Shown: positions 28,212 to 36,522 of the stretch, one piece after another | Layout of the letters: the number at the start of each line of letters is the position of its first letter | Position numbering within the stretch: position 1 is the first letter of the stretch | Notes under the pieces: model-generated | Databases searched by the model: none | The model's input: the letters and a program-made list of their open reading frames with translations, nothing else | Told to the model about the DNA's origin: nothing | Assembly: GCA_036489885.1 (NCBI GenBank) | Contig: DASXEW010000003.1 | Span: forward strand, 620,001 to 684,000 | From: Candidatus Baltobacteraceae bacterium | GTDB taxonomy: Bacteria; Vulcanimicrobiota; Vulcanimicrobiia; Vulcanimicrobiales; Vulcanimicrobiaceae | Length of the DNA: 64,000 nucleotides | Direction of reading: 5' to 3' | Position numbers and translations under genes: made by a program

Positions 28212-30079
28212 GGAGCCGCGGCGTGTTCCTTCCGGTGACGGTGAACGAACAGCGAAAGAATCGCAACGTCGGCCGGCGTTACGCCGGGGATGCGCGCCGC
28301 GGCGCCGAGCGTTTCGGGCTTATGGCGTATGAGTTTTTCGCGTGCCTCGTGTGAAAGAGCGCGAATCGAATCGTAGATGAAATCACCGGGAATCGGATCG
28401 CCGTGCGTGCGCTGGGCGCGTTCGATCGCAAGCTCTTGACGCCGCACGTATCCGGCCAGCTTGATCTCGATTGCGGCACGTTCCACGACGTCATCTGCGC
28501 CCAAGAACGGTGCGATGTCGGCCGCCTCGATCTCGGGACGGCGCAATGCATCCGCGAGCGTCGCTCCGCGTTCGAAGCTCGCCTCGCCGATGCGATCCGT
28601 TTCGAGGCGGGTGCGCTCCGCACGCGCGATCGTTGTTTCGAGCCGGTCGCGCCGCGACACGAACGATTCCCACGTGACATCGTCGATGAGACCGATCTCG
28701 CGGCCACGCGGTGTAAGCCGCAGATCGGCGTTGTCGTGCCGTAAAAGGACGCGGTGCTCCGCGCGTGACGTGAGCATCCGATAGGGTTCATCCACGCCCT
28801 TGGTCGTCAGATCGTCGATCATCGTTCCGATGTACGAATCGGTGCGCGTCAAGATGACGGGCGCTTCTCCGCGCACGCTCCGCGCCGCATTGATGCCGGC
28901 GATCAGGCCTTGTGCGGCGGCCTCTTCGTAGCCCGACGTGCCGTTGAGCTGTCCGCAATGGAAGAGGCCGCTGATGCGGCGCGTCTCGAGCGACGCGAGC
29001 AACTCGGTCGGCTGCACGAAATCATATTCGACGGCATAACCGCCGCGCAGCATCACGCAATCTTCGAGTCCCGGCAAGGTGTGCAGCATTTCGATTTGTA
29101 CGTCGGCCGGAAGCGACGTCGAAAAACCGCCGACGTAGTACGTCGGTTCGTCCCAACCTTCGGGTTCGATGAAGATCTGGTGCGACGGATTCTGCGCGAA
29201 TTTAATGACTTTGTCTTCAATCGACGGACAATAGCGCGGCCCAATTCCGCGGATCAAATCCAAACCATACAGCGGCGAACGATGCAGATTTTCGCGCACC
29301 AGCGCGTGCGTCGTCTCGTTCGTCGTCGTGATCCAACATGGCAGCTGCGGACCGGCGAATTTCGGTTCGCTGCGATAGCTGAACGGCAGCGGGACCGCAC
29401 TCGGCTCCTGCGCCGTCATTGCGGCCGTATCGACGGTCGTCTTGTCGATGCGCGGCGGCGTCCCGGTCTTAAGGCGCCGCAGCGGAAATCCGAGCGCCGC
29501 CAAACTCGCCGAAAGCCCGATTGCGGGCTCTTCCCCGAAGCGCCCCTCGGCCTTCACGTCCTCGCCGCGGAACGTCTTGCCGCCTAGGAACGTCCCGGTC
29601 GCGAGCACGACGGCCCCGGCGCGGAGTATCCGGCCGTCTGTGGTCCGGACACCCGTGACCCGATCGCCCTCGGTGACTACGCCTTCGACCATCGCGGGGA
29701 CGATCGTTAAATTCGGCTGCTGCTGGAGATGCTCGCGCGCGCGGCGCGCATAGGCGGGTTTGTCGGCTTGTGCTCGCAGCGCGCGGACCGCGGCGCCTTT
29801 GCTCTCGTTCAGCCAACGAACGTGCAGCGAGGTTGCGTCGATCTGGACCCCCATCTCGCCGCCTAGCGCGTCGATCTCCCGAACGAGCTGGCCCTTTGCA
29901 CTTCCACCCACGCTCGGATTGCACGGCAGCGTGCAGATCTTCGAGGGATCGCCGGTGATGAGAAGCGTTTCGACGCCAAGGCGAGCGCTTGCAAGAGCTG
30001 CCTCCAGCCCTGCATGCCCGCCGCCAACGACGATTACGCCGCTACGATCGTGTACCGCCACCTGCGGATTGTACCGCAT
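28208..30079 (-). CDS. mnmG: tRNA uridine-34 carboxymethylaminomethyl modification enzyme MnmG
   Basis: FAD-dependent partner of MnmE (GidA), 623 aa. The Rossmann motif VIVVGGGHAGLEAALA opens the protein; GTFLGGKTFRGED, GRFGEEPAIGLS and RLKTGTPPRID are the GidA signatures, and the C-terminal helical domain ends after SHEARE. I start at the ATG at 30079, which overlaps the PH-domain gene by 38 nt; an in-frame GTG at 30061 is an alternative and would cut the overlap to 20 nt. Confidence 0.95.
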   Translation of the reverse strand: MRYNPQVAVHDRSGVIVVGGGHAGLEAALASARLGVETLLITGDPSKICTLPCNPSVGGSAKGQLVREIDALGGEMGVQIDATSLHVRWLNESKGAAVRALRAQADKPAYARRAREHLQQQPNLTIVPAMVEGVVTEGDRVTGVRTTDGRILRAGAVVLATGTFLGGKTFRGEDVKAEGRFGEEPAIGLSASLAALGFPLRRLKTGTPPRIDKTTVDTAAMTAQEPSAVPLPFSYRSEPKFAGPQLPCWITTTNETTHALVRENLHRSPLYGLDLIRGIGPRYCPSIEDKVIKFAQNPSHQIFIEPEGWDEPTYYVGGFSTSLPADVQIEMLHTLPGLEDCVMLRGGYAVEYDFVQPTELLASLETRRISGLFHCGQLNGTSGYEEAAAQGLIAGINAARSVRGEAPVILTRTDSYIGTMIDDLTTKGVDEPYRMLTSRAEHRVLLRHDNADLRLTPRGREIGLIDDVTWESFVSRRDRLETTIARAERTRLETDRIGEASFERGATLADALRRPEIEAADIAPFLGADDVVERAAIEIKLAGYVRRQELAIERAQRTHGDPIPGDFIYDSIRALSHEAREKLIRHKPETLGAAARIPGVTPADVAILSLFVHRHRKEHAAAP

Positions 30080-30500
30080 CGATGACAGCCTGTGGCTCGG
30101 GCGTACCGACAGCAAAGCGCGTGCCGCTGTGTAACGTGATTTGCACGGCGTTGAAGCCGGAGACGTTCCAAACCCATCCGTGCCAGGTTAGATGAATGCC
30201 CCAACCTTCCAAAATGTTCGTCTTGATCGCACGGATCGACGTGATCTGGCTTATCGGAACGCTGCGGCCGATGCCTGGCACGCCGAAAAACCACATCATG
30301 TGGCGTTCGGTAACGCGCACGGTCAACGTCGAAAAAAGCGCGGCCACGACAAGCAAAATCGGCACGAGACTGTACGAGAGCGTCCGTTCCGAGGGCGCCG
30401 AGATGGCGGCGGCAATGCAAATCAAGACCGCGATCGCGAACAGCACGATCACCGTCAGCCAACCCGTTTGCCGATGTTCGTAGAGGACGCGTTCGTTCAT
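30042..30500 (-). CDS. Two-helix membrane protein with bacterial PH-like domain
   Basis: A 152-residue protein with two hydrophobic helices (about residues 14-36 and 43-61) followed by a compact beta-rich domain (VRVTERHMMWFFGVPGIGRS, ISQITSIRAIKT, FNAVQITLHSGTRFAVGTPEP) like bacterial PH (bPH) domains. It overlaps both neighbours (ATGA upstream, about 38 nt into mnmG), so it is part of the mnmE-mnmG operon. Function unknown. Confidence 0.72.
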   Translation of the reverse strand: MNERVLYEHRQTGWLTVIVLFAIAVLICIAAAISAPSERTLSYSLVPILLVVAALFSTLTVRVTERHMMWFFGVPGIGRSVPISQITSIRAIKTNILEGWGIHLTWHGWVWNVSGFNAVQITLHSGTRFAVGTPEPQAVIDAVQSAGGGTRS

Positions 30501-30985
30501 CCGGCGGCCAGCTCGCGGAAGCGTTGCGCGATCACGAAGCGCGCGCCGACGATCGAGCCGAGTGCGAACGCGATCAAACCGTCGGTCGACGCGAGCGCTA
30601 CGGAGCCCGCATGCGGCAAGAAATAGCGCACCGCGAAACGCGCGACGAACGCGATGCCCCAGATCGCAAGCGGGATGAGCGCAGGCTGCACGATCAGTAC
30701 GCCACGTTCGCCCGTGGGCTGCACTTTCGTATGCTTCCCGCGCAACAGTCCGAGCGGAAACCCGAGGACGAATCCGAGCACGACCGCGCCGATGATGATC
30801 GGAATCGAGACGTGCCCTTCAAACGATTCCCACACCAAGAATGCCGTGAAGAACACGAGCAACAGCGGGCCGGTCCATAATCGCGATGCACGCAACCGTA
30901 CCGGCCGCAGCAAGCGGAAGTACACGACCGCGCCGATGACCAGAAAATAAATGAGAGCGCTGGTCGCGCCGCTGCTATGTTCCAC
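30497..30985 (-). CDS. Polytopic membrane protein, CcdC/DUF1453-like
   Basis: A 162-residue protein with four or five predicted membrane helices. The stretch IIIGAVVLGFVLGFPLGLLR followed by GKHTKV, then a helix-turn-helix pair, resembles DUF1453/CcdC proteins; the match is from pattern memory and tentative. GTG start at 30985, 14 nt after mnmE, with an ATGA overlap into the PH-domain gene. Cotranscription with tRNA-modification genes gives no functional hint. Confidence 0.65.
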   Translation of the reverse strand: MEHSSGATSALIYFLVIGAVVYFRLLRPVRLRASRLWTGPLLLVFFTAFLVWESFEGHVSIPIIIGAVVLGFVLGFPLGLLRGKHTKVQPTGERGVLIVQPALIPLAIWGIAFVARFAVRYFLPHAGSVALASTDGLIAFALGSIVGARFVIAQRFRELAAG

Positions 30986-30999
30986 GTGCTATCTCCAGT

Positions 31000-32343
31000 C
31001 TATTTGCCGATGCAAAAGCGCGCGAAGATCCCATCCAGAATCGCTTCGGTGACGGCGTCGCCGGTCAATTCACCGAGCGCACCGTAGGCTTCGACGAGAT
31101 CCGGTGTGATCAGGTCGATCGGTTCGCCGGCCTCGAGTGTCTGCACGGCGCTCATCAAAGCGCGTTGCGCTGCGAGTGCACAATCGGCCTGACGTGCGGT
31201 CGCAAGATGCGGGCGTTCCAAATCGACGTCTTCAACGTCGAACGCGCGCCGGATCGCTTCGCGAATGCGGGCAACGTCGCCGGGATCGAGCACGCTAACC
31301 AGCAAGGCGTCATCTTCCTCGGGTTCGCGCGCGTCATATCCGGCTGTACCGGCGTCGCGCTTGTTGAAGATGACGATCCGCCGCCGGCCGCGTGTCCGTC
31401 CCAGCAGCACGAGCTCGCCGGCCTCAAGCCGCCGCGAACCGTCGACAACCACCAGCGCGAGGCGCGCGTCTTGCAAGGCCCGCTCGGTGCGAGCGATTCC
31501 GGCTGCTTCGAGCTGATCGGCATGCTCGCGAATCCCGGCCGTGTCGATCAAGCGAACGCGAAGGCCATCCAGGCCGAAGGACTCCTCGATCGTATCGCGC
31601 GTCGTTCCGGCCTGCTCCGAGACGAGCGCACGCTCATCGCCGAGCATCGCATTGAGGAGCGACGATTTACCGGCGTTCGGCGGCCCGACGATCGCGACGC
31701 TCGGACCCTCGCGCACGAGCCGCCCGATCTCCCAGCTGCGTGCCATCGCATAGAGATGACCCCAAATACCTTCGATCTCGCCGCGGAGCCGCTCGCGGGG
31801 CGGCTCGATGACTTCATCCGGAAAGTCGAGCGTCGCCGCAAGCTCTTCCAATATCGTTCCAACATGCGCACGTACCGATGCCACCTCGGTTTGCAAGCCG
31901 CCCGCAAGCTGCGCACGTGCGGCGCGCGCAGCACCGCGTGTCTCTGCTTCGATCAAGTCTGCAACGGCTTCGGCCGCCGACAAATCGATTTTGCCGCGCA
32001 AGAATGCGCGGCGCGTGAATTCACCCGGGGTGGCAAGGCGCGCACCGCACGCGAGCACCGACGTTAACGTCTCACGCGCAACGACCGGTGAACCGTGCAC
32101 GTGTAGCTCGAGCACGTCCTCGCCCGTATACGAATGCGGCGCCGGAAAGAAGAGTGCCAGACCTCGATCGAGCGGCGAACCGCGTTCATCGAGAATATCA
32201 CCGAGCGTCGCAAGGCGCGCTTGGAGTTCTTGTTCCGAACGAAAAACACGCGCGGCAATATCACGGGTCCCTTCGCCGCTGATGCGAATGATCGCGACCG
32301 CGCCGCGCCCCGGCGGCGTCGCGATCGCAGCAATCGTCTCTAT
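31000..32343 (-). CDS. mnmE: tRNA modification GTPase MnmE, apparent ATA start
   Basis: GTPase that with MnmG builds cmnm5U34, 447 aa. The N-terminal tetrahydrofolate-binding domain (ETIAAIATPPGRGAVAIIRI, HSYTGEDVLELHVHG) is complete, the G domain has GPPNAGKSSLLN, DTAGIRE and NKRD, and the C-terminus ends FARFCIGK with the conserved Cys. The first ATG/GTG/TTG in frame is GTG 32115, which would delete 76 conserved residues. Instead the N-terminus begins at ATA (32343-32341), overlapping the khpB TAG as ATAG, exactly like the ATGA overlaps nearby. Residues from the ATA align with MDTIAAIxTP of other MnmE proteins. An in-frame TAG lies further upstream, so no other start exists. Confidence 0.93.
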   Translation of the reverse strand: METIAAIATPPGRGAVAIIRISGEGTRDIAARVFRSEQELQARLATLGDILDERGSPLDRGLALFFPAPHSYTGEDVLELHVHGSPVVARETLTSVLACGARLATPGEFTRRAFLRGKIDLSAAEAVADLIEAETRGAARAARAQLAGGLQTEVASVRAHVGTILEELAATLDFPDEVIEPPRERLRGEIEGIWGHLYAMARSWEIGRLVREGPSVAIVGPPNAGKSSLLNAMLGDERALVSEQAGTTRDTIEESFGLDGLRVRLIDTAGIREHADQLEAAGIARTERALQDARLALVVVDGSRRLEAGELVLLGRTRGRRRIVIFNKRDAGTAGYDAREPEEDDALLVSVLDPGDVARIREAIRRAFDVEDVDLERPHLATARQADCALAAQRALMSAVQTLEAGEPIDLITPDLVEAYGALGELTGDAVTEAILDGIFARFCIGK

Positions 32344-32954
32344 TTGGGAGAGACGACGACCCGCCGTTCCGGTTCGACGCCCTCGGATTCCGTTTGCACA
32401 AACGGACTATCCGCAAGCGCAAGATGGATGATCTTTCGCTCGGACGGGAGCATCGGCTCCAACTTGATCGGACGCTTTTCGCGAATCGTGCGCTCGAGCG
32501 TCTGCAACGCAATCGTCTTGAGCTGATCGGCACGACGCGCGCGATAGCCCTCGGCATCGATCGTGTAGTAGTGCCGCGCGTTACGCACGCCCACGTTCAA
32601 AATGTTGTTGAAGATGAGGTTCAGCGCTTCGAGCGTGTTGCCGTGGCGGCCGATCAGATTTGCGAGGTCGGCGCCGCGCACTTCGAGATATTCGCCCTCG
32701 GTCCGTGGGATGTACGCGACCTCAGCGCTCTCGATCCCCATCTTCTCGAGAATCTGCTCGAGCAGCACCCGCGCAGGCTTGACTTCCTCGGGCTCGGGGA
32801 CGGCTTGGTCACGCTGGGGCGGCGCCGCCGGGCGTGGGGCATCCCCGTTGTTCTCGCGGGGTCCATGGGGGCGGCGGCCACGATGGCGCCGGCCGTACGG
32901 CCGTGCCCCAGGGGCTTCTTCGCGATTGGAATCGTCTTGCAGATCTTCGTCCAT
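32340..32954 (-). CDS. khpB: KhpB/Jag RNA-binding protein (KH-R3H)
   Basis: RNA-binding protein, partner of KhpA, acting on envelope and cell-division mRNAs, 204 aa. N-terminal basic, Pro-rich tail (residues 1-60), then a KH-type domain with IGRHGNTLEAL and an R3H domain (SERKIIHLALAD with the R..H spacing). The Jag_N domain of Firmicutes is absent. ATG at 32954, 8 nt after yidC; its TAG overlaps the ATA of mnmE. The yidC-jag-mnmE order is the classical one. Confidence 0.93.
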   Translation of the reverse strand: MDEDLQDDSNREEAPGARPYGRRHRGRRPHGPRENNGDAPRPAAPPQRDQAVPEPEEVKPARVLLEQILEKMGIESAEVAYIPRTEGEYLEVRGADLANLIGRHGNTLEALNLIFNNILNVGVRNARHYYTIDAEGYRARRADQLKTIALQTLERTIREKRPIKLEPMLPSERKIIHLALADSPFVQTESEGVEPERRVVVSPK

Positions 32955-32962
32955 TCTTGTCC

Positions 32963-33805
32963 TTAACGCCGCGAGCGCTTCTTGCGAGGAGCGGTCGCGC
33001 TTTCGCTTTTTGAGCCGGTCAGCTTCCCGTTGGGGCGGCTCGCACCCTCACCAGGGGTTACATCTTTTGCACTACCGTCCGCACCCGCGGCTGATGCCGC
33101 CGCACGACTGTACATGCCGTATTTGCGCAGGAGATAGAACGATTGTCCCATCGAAAACGCATTGAAGAAGAACCAATACAGAATCAGCGCCGAGTACCAT
33201 GTGCGTCCGACCCAAGCGATGATGACAGGTGAAACGAACGCCATGATCTTTTGCTGTTGCGCTTGAGCCGGATCGGCGGCCGGCGCCGTCCCGTAGCGTA
33301 CGCTGAAATACATTGAAACGACATACAGCGCAAGCAAAATCATGTCGGGCGCAGCCAAGCTCGTGCCGAGGATTTTCGGATACGCGTGCGAGATCGGGGT
33401 TCCGATCCACAACCAGCCTTGTTGCGCAAACTGATCGTGCAACGCGTTGATCGCCCGATACAAACTAAACAGAATCGGCAGCTGAATGAGCAGCGGCAAG
33501 CAACCGGCCATCGGATTGACGCCGTGTTCTTTGTACAGCGCCATTACTTCCGTGTTCATCTTCTGCGGATCGCCTTTAAATTGCGCTTGCAGTTTTTTTA
33601 CTTGCGGCGCAATTTTCTGCATCTCGGCCATCGACTTGAACTGCATCTGCGATAGCGGCCACAATACGAGTTTGACCAGCAACGCGAAGATGACCAGGCT
33701 CCAGCCCAAGCTGTGCGTCGTCCCGTTGAGGTAAATGAGAACATCCGAGAGGGCGTTCACAATCGGATCGAGCGGATTTGCAAACGCCAGCAAGAGCAGC
33801 AACAA
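32963..33805 (-). CDS. yidC: Membrane protein insertase YidC
   Basis: Insertase of inner-membrane proteins, working with or without SecYEG, 280 aa. Short, monoderm-like form without the large periplasmic P1 domain of proteobacterial YidC, although the cell is a diderm. Core: GWSLVIFALLVKLVLWPLS, the cytoplasmic hairpin (MQFKSMAEMQKIAPQVKKLQ), HGVNPMAGCLPLLIQLPI, and a basic C-terminal tail (APRKKRSRR). The TTG at 33805 is the first usable start; 17 nt after yidD. Confidence 0.93.
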   Translation of the reverse strand: MLLLLLAFANPLDPIVNALSDVLIYLNGTTHSLGWSLVIFALLVKLVLWPLSQMQFKSMAEMQKIAPQVKKLQAQFKGDPQKMNTEVMALYKEHGVNPMAGCLPLLIQLPILFSLYRAINALHDQFAQQGWLWIGTPISHAYPKILGTSLAAPDMILLALYVVSMYFSVRYGTAPAADPAQAQQQKIMAFVSPVIIAWVGRTWYSALILYWFFFNAFSMGQSFYLLRKYGMYSRAAASAAGADGSAKDVTPGEGASRPNGKLTGSKSESATAPRKKRSRR

Positions 33806-33822
33806 ACGGCCTTTCGGTGGGG

Positions 33823-34032
33823 CTAGGGAACGGGATCGACCCCGCCGGGGTGTCCGGGATGACAGCGGAGGAGTCGCAGCGCGGCGAGGCGCGTTCCCCG
33901 CAACACGCCGTGCTTCTCTATAGCCTCATACGCGTACTGCGAGCAACTCGGAAAGTAGCGGCACGCGCCCGGCAAGAACGGCGAAACGACCGTCTTATAG
34001 CCTCGTAAGAGCAGCAAGACCGCCGATTTCAC
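33823..34032 (-). CDS. yidD: Membrane protein insertion efficiency factor YidD
   Basis: Small membrane-associated protein, 69 aa from a GTG at 34032 that overlaps the rnpA TGA as GTGA. Signature [29 protein letters not shown] with the conserved Cys pair, then [16 protein letters not shown] longer frame from 34065 would add eleven atypical residues. Confidence 0.93.
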   Translation of the reverse strand: MKSAVLLLLRGYKTVVSPFLPGACRYFPSCSQYAYEAIEKHGVLRGTRLAALRLLRCHPGHPGGVDPVP

Positions 34033-34331
34033 AGCCGTCCGAGCGTCGCGCGCAGATCCTCGCACAACAACGTATACGCTATAGACCGCGCCGAGATTCG
34101 CGCGGTGAGGATCAGATCGAGTCCCGTGGGCGGCTCCTCGAGTCCGGCGAAAGCCGCCCGAAGCCGGCGCCGGGCGCGATTGCGCTCAACGGCATTGGCG
34201 AAGCCTTTGGTCGTGACGACGGCCAGCCGCGCCCGTTCGCCTGGGGGGCTCGGCGCAGCTACGACGGTCACGTGGGTACCTTGCGCACGGCGTCCGCGCC
34301 GCCGAAGACGGGCGAACTCACTACCGCGCAG
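34029..34331 (-). CDS. rnpA: RNase P protein component, start uncertain
   Basis: Protein subunit of RNase P. The core [20 protein letters not shown] carries the RNR motif; [10 protein letters not shown] and [12 protein letters not shown] flank it. No ATG, GTG or TTG lies near the expected N-terminus. CTG at 34331, 14 nt after the rpmH stop, gives 100 aa. The frame however stays open through all of rpmH to 34688, and a TTG at 34505 just below the rpmH promoter would give 158 aa with rpmH wholly inside, as described for Thermus. I list the short form. Confidence 0.88.
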   Translation of the reverse strand: MRGSEFARLRRRGRRAQGTHVTVVAAPSPPGERARLAVVTTKGFANAVERNRARRRLRAAFAGLEEPPTGLDLILTARISARSIAYTLLCEDLRATLGRL

Positions 34332-34345
34332 GCTCTCGTATAAGC

Positions 34346-34480
34346 CTAGGCGGAGAGGCGCTTGCGGCCTTTTTTCCGGCGGGCAGCGATAACGCGCCGG
34401 CCGTTCTTGGTCGCCATGCGAGACAAGAAGCCGTGTACTCGCTTGCGCCGCCGATTGTGGGGCTGGAACGTCCGCTTCAC
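34346..34480 (-). CDS. rpmH: 50S ribosomal protein L34
   Basis: 44 residues, [20 protein letters not shown] then RMATKNGRR and KKGRKRLSA, the standard bL34 sequence. GTG start at 34480 with a strong GAGGAGTG a few bases upstream, and a near-consensus promoter. First gene of the rpmH-rnpA-yidD-yidC-khpB run leading away from the origin. Confidence 0.97.
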   Translation of the reverse strand: MKRTFQPHNRRRKRVHGFLSRMATKNGRRVIAARRKKGRKRLSA

Positions 34481-34514
34481 GATCACTCCTCGGGTTGGGG
34501 GACAACAGCGTGCG

Positions 34515-34544
34515 ATTATACCGGCCGAGCGTCGCCCCGGTCAA
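34515..34544 (-). promoter_or_regulatory. Strong sigma-70-type promoter of rpmH
   Basis: On the minus strand, TTGACC (34544-34539), an 18-nt spacer, and TATAAT (34520-34515). Start expected near 34508, 28 nt before the rpmH GTG. It would serve rpmH and probably the long downstream run. Confidence 0.8.
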
Positions 34545-34576
34545 GTTCCGGCCCGGAAATGAGAGCTTTTCGCCGC

Positions 34577-34752
34577 CTGTCCACACCTGTGGACAACGCT
34601 GTGGAGAACGTGGGCGCGCATTTCCCGCAAAGCCCCGCGAGAGCGAGGATTTTCGCCCCATCGGGCCACCCGGACATGGCGTCCACAACTTGCAAAAAAG
34701 CCCGAATTATAAGGGAATTTCGCGCAGATTAAGGCTGTGGATAAGTGGATAA
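34577..34752. other. DnaA-box cluster upstream of dnaA (origin part 1)
   Basis: Gene-free stretch between rpmH and dnaA. Boxes related to TTATCCACA: CTGTCCACA 34577-34585; TGTGGACAA 34588-34596 (8/9); TGTGGAGAA 34600-34608 (8/9); TGTGGATAA 34736-34744 (perfect, reverse orientation); AGTGGATAA 34744-34752 (8/9). The first two form an inverted repeat TGTCCACA-cc-TGTGGACA. AT-rich sequence lies around 34693-34730. Together with the cluster after dnaA this resembles a bipartite oriC. Confidence 0.75.
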
Positions 34753-34771
34753 GATTTTCCCGTTTTTGCGC

Positions 34772-34819
34772 AGGAGTCACTCCTAGGGCCGCTAACGCTA
34801 CCGCCTACTCCGAGCGGCC
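34772..34819 (+). promoter_or_regulatory. Inverted repeats in the dnaA leader
   Basis: AGGAGT-C-ACTCCT at 34772-34784 and a 7-bp stem GGCCGCT (34787-34793) with AGCGGCC (34813-34819) around a 19-nt loop, followed by TAATTTAG. They lie between the DnaA boxes and dnaA; they could be an operator or a leader hairpin. TTGACC at 34832-34837 may be a -35, but I see no convincing -10. The rest of 34820-34896 shows nothing I can name. Confidence 0.4.
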
Positions 34820-34896
34820 TAATTTAGTGGATTGACCTCTTCGCATTGCCGGCAGCACGGATGCACCATTTCAAAACGGCGGTTGAGATATTTCGG

Positions 34897-36273
34897 ATGA
34901 GTTCACTCGTCGATCGCGGCATCACCGGTGCCGAGCTCTGGTCTTCGGTGCTTTCGGCGCTGGAGCCGAGATATTCCAAGCCGGTCTACGAGACGTGGCT
35001 GCGCCCGATGCGCCCGATGCATATCACCGGGAGCGAGATTACGCTGGCGGTCGCGACGCCGTTTGCACGCGATTGGGTCGAAGGGCGTCTGCGCGCGCCG
35101 ATCGTTGAGGCATTACGTGATTTGCTGGGCTATGAGATTGAGGTGAAATTCGTGGTCGCAAACGAGCCGGAACCGCAGGAGCAACCACAGGCGCCTGCCG
35201 TCCCCGCCGTTGCGACGCCGCGAGCCCCCGGACCCGACGAAATCCGGCCGGGAAACCTCAATCCGCGCTATACGTTCGAAGAATTCGTGGTCGGAAATAG
35301 CAACCGCTTTGCGCACGCCGCGGCGCAAGCCGTTGCCGAATCTCCGGCGCGTGCCTACAATCCGCTCTTTTTATATGGCGGCGTTGGCCTCGGCAAGACG
35401 CATCTCATGCACGCAATCGGGCATCGCGTTCTTCTCGCAAATCCGAATGCGAACGTCGTGTACGTTTCGAGCGAGAAGTTCACCAACGAGTTCATCATCG
35501 CGATCAAAAACAATCAGACGGTCGAGTTCCGGAACCGTTATCGTCACGTCGACGTGCTCTTGATCGACGACATTCAATTTCTGGAAGGCAAAGAACAAAC
35601 CCAAGAGGAGTTCTTTCACACGTTCAACTCGTTGCACGAAGCCTTACGTCAGCTCGTGATCTCGAGCGATCGCCCGCCCAAAGAGATTCAAACGCTCGAG
35701 AGCCGGCTGCGTTCACGTTTCGAATGGGGACTGCTTACCGACATCCAGCCTCCGGATCTCGAGACGCGCGAAGCGATCTTACGCAAGAAAGCCGAGAGCG
35801 AAAAAGTGCCTGTCCCTAATGAGGTCTCGATGTTCATCGCGAAAGTGATTCCGTCGAACATCCGCGAGCTCGAAGGTGCGCTGATCCGCGTCGTTGCCTT
35901 TGCGTCGCTCACGAAATCGCCGATCACGGTCGACTTGGCGTCTGAAGTCCTTAAGAATCAGATCGCACAGGCACCGCTGCGCCGGATAACGATCAGCTTG
36001 ATCAAGGAACGTGTTGCACGCGCACACGGGCTGACCGTCAAGGAGATGGACAACCAGCGGCGCGACCAACGCCTTACGGTTCCCCGTCAGATCGCGATGT
36101 ATCTCGCCTGCGAGCTTACCGATTGCAGTCTGCCGCACATCGCCCGCGAGTTCGGTAAGAAAGATCACACCACGATCATGTACGCCCGCGACAAGGTCAA
36201 AGAGCTCATGCAGCGGGACGAGGTCTATCGCAACAAGGTTCGCAGCCTGATGGCGCTGGTCCAAAGCGAGTAA
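34897..36273 (+). CDS. dnaA: Chromosomal replication initiator DnaA
   Basis: AAA+ initiator that unwinds oriC, 458 aa. Domain I about residues 12-85 (LWSSVLSALE, TWLRPMRP), a short Pro/Ala-rich linker 90-118, then AAA+: Walker A GGVGLGKTH at 161-169 and Walker B LLIDDIQF at 221-228, and a C-terminal DNA-binding domain with DHTTIMYARDKV. I start at the ATG at 34897 because it places domain I as usual; ATG 34861 and TTG 34846 are in-frame alternatives. Flanked on both sides by DnaA boxes, suggesting autoregulation. Confidence 0.96.
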   Translation: MSSLVDRGITGAELWSSVLSALEPRYSKPVYETWLRPMRPMHITGSEITLAVATPFARDWVEGRLRAPIVEALRDLLGYEIEVKFVVANEPEPQEQPQAPAVPAVATPRAPGPDEIRPGNLNPRYTFEEFVVGNSNRFAHAAAQAVAESPARAYNPLFLYGGVGLGKTHLMHAIGHRVLLANPNANVVYVSSEKFTNEFIIAIKNNQTVEFRNRYRHVDVLLIDDIQFLEGKEQTQEEFFHTFNSLHEALRQLVISSDRPPKEIQTLESRLRSRFEWGLLTDIQPPDLETREAILRKKAESEKVPVPNEVSMFIAKVIPSNIRELEGALIRVVAFASLTKSPITVDLASEVLKNQIAQAPLRRITISLIKERVARAHGLTVKEMDNQRRDQRLTVPRQIAMYLACELTDCSLPHIAREFGKKDHTTIMYARDKVKELMQRDEVYRNKVRSLMALVQSE

Positions 36274-36288
36274 AAGGGTCCCTTTTTA
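36272..36288. terminator. Possible terminator after dnaA
   Basis: AAAAGGG (36272-36278) and the complementary CCTTTT part of a T-run (to 36287) overlap the dnaA stop. The A-stem-T layout could terminate in either direction, but the loop is only 1-3 nt, so it is weak. Confidence 0.4.
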
Positions 36289-36323
36289 CATCCACCGTTG
36301 CCTACACAGGGTGGGCCATTCGG

Positions 36324-36505
36324 GGTGGATAACACTTTCGCGCACGTAACAACGTTGAAACTGTGGAGGCTCGGGCTTCCTCGTCCACAACCATCCGCGC
36401 ACGCAAACCCGCATTCTTACAAGCGCGGCGGCGTTCTCCACCGGTTTCACCGTATTACTGCTGATACTTCGACTCTTATATATATCTACTATAATAAACG
36501 TAAGA
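36324..36505. other. DnaA boxes and AT-rich unwinding candidate (origin part 2)
   Basis: Gene-free dnaA-dnaN spacer (249 nt). GGTGGATAA at 36324-36332 is one mismatch from a DnaA box; weaker box-like sequences (TGTGGAGGC, TCGTCCACA, TTCTCCACC) follow. From about 36474 to 36505 comes the most A+T-rich run of this region (tatatatat, ctataataaa), a good candidate for the unwinding element. This matches the B. subtilis-style arrangement with boxes both before and after dnaA. Confidence 0.65.
36468..36495 (+). promoter_or_regulatory. Candidate promoter of dnaN
   Basis: TTCGAC at 36468-36473, 16-nt spacer, TATAAT at 36490-36495; start expected near 36502, about 20 nt before the dnaN GTG. The -10 lies inside the AT-rich unwinding candidate, so transcription and origin opening may interact. 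Confidence 0.5.
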
Positions 36506-36522
36506 CGCGCTGACGGTGGATA

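Noticed and set aside
30978-30993. Half parS-like sequence TGTTCCACGTG at the start of the CcdC-like gene
   Set aside because: Left 11 bases fit parS but the right half does not (12 of 16 overall) and it overlaps coding sequence; too weak to call.
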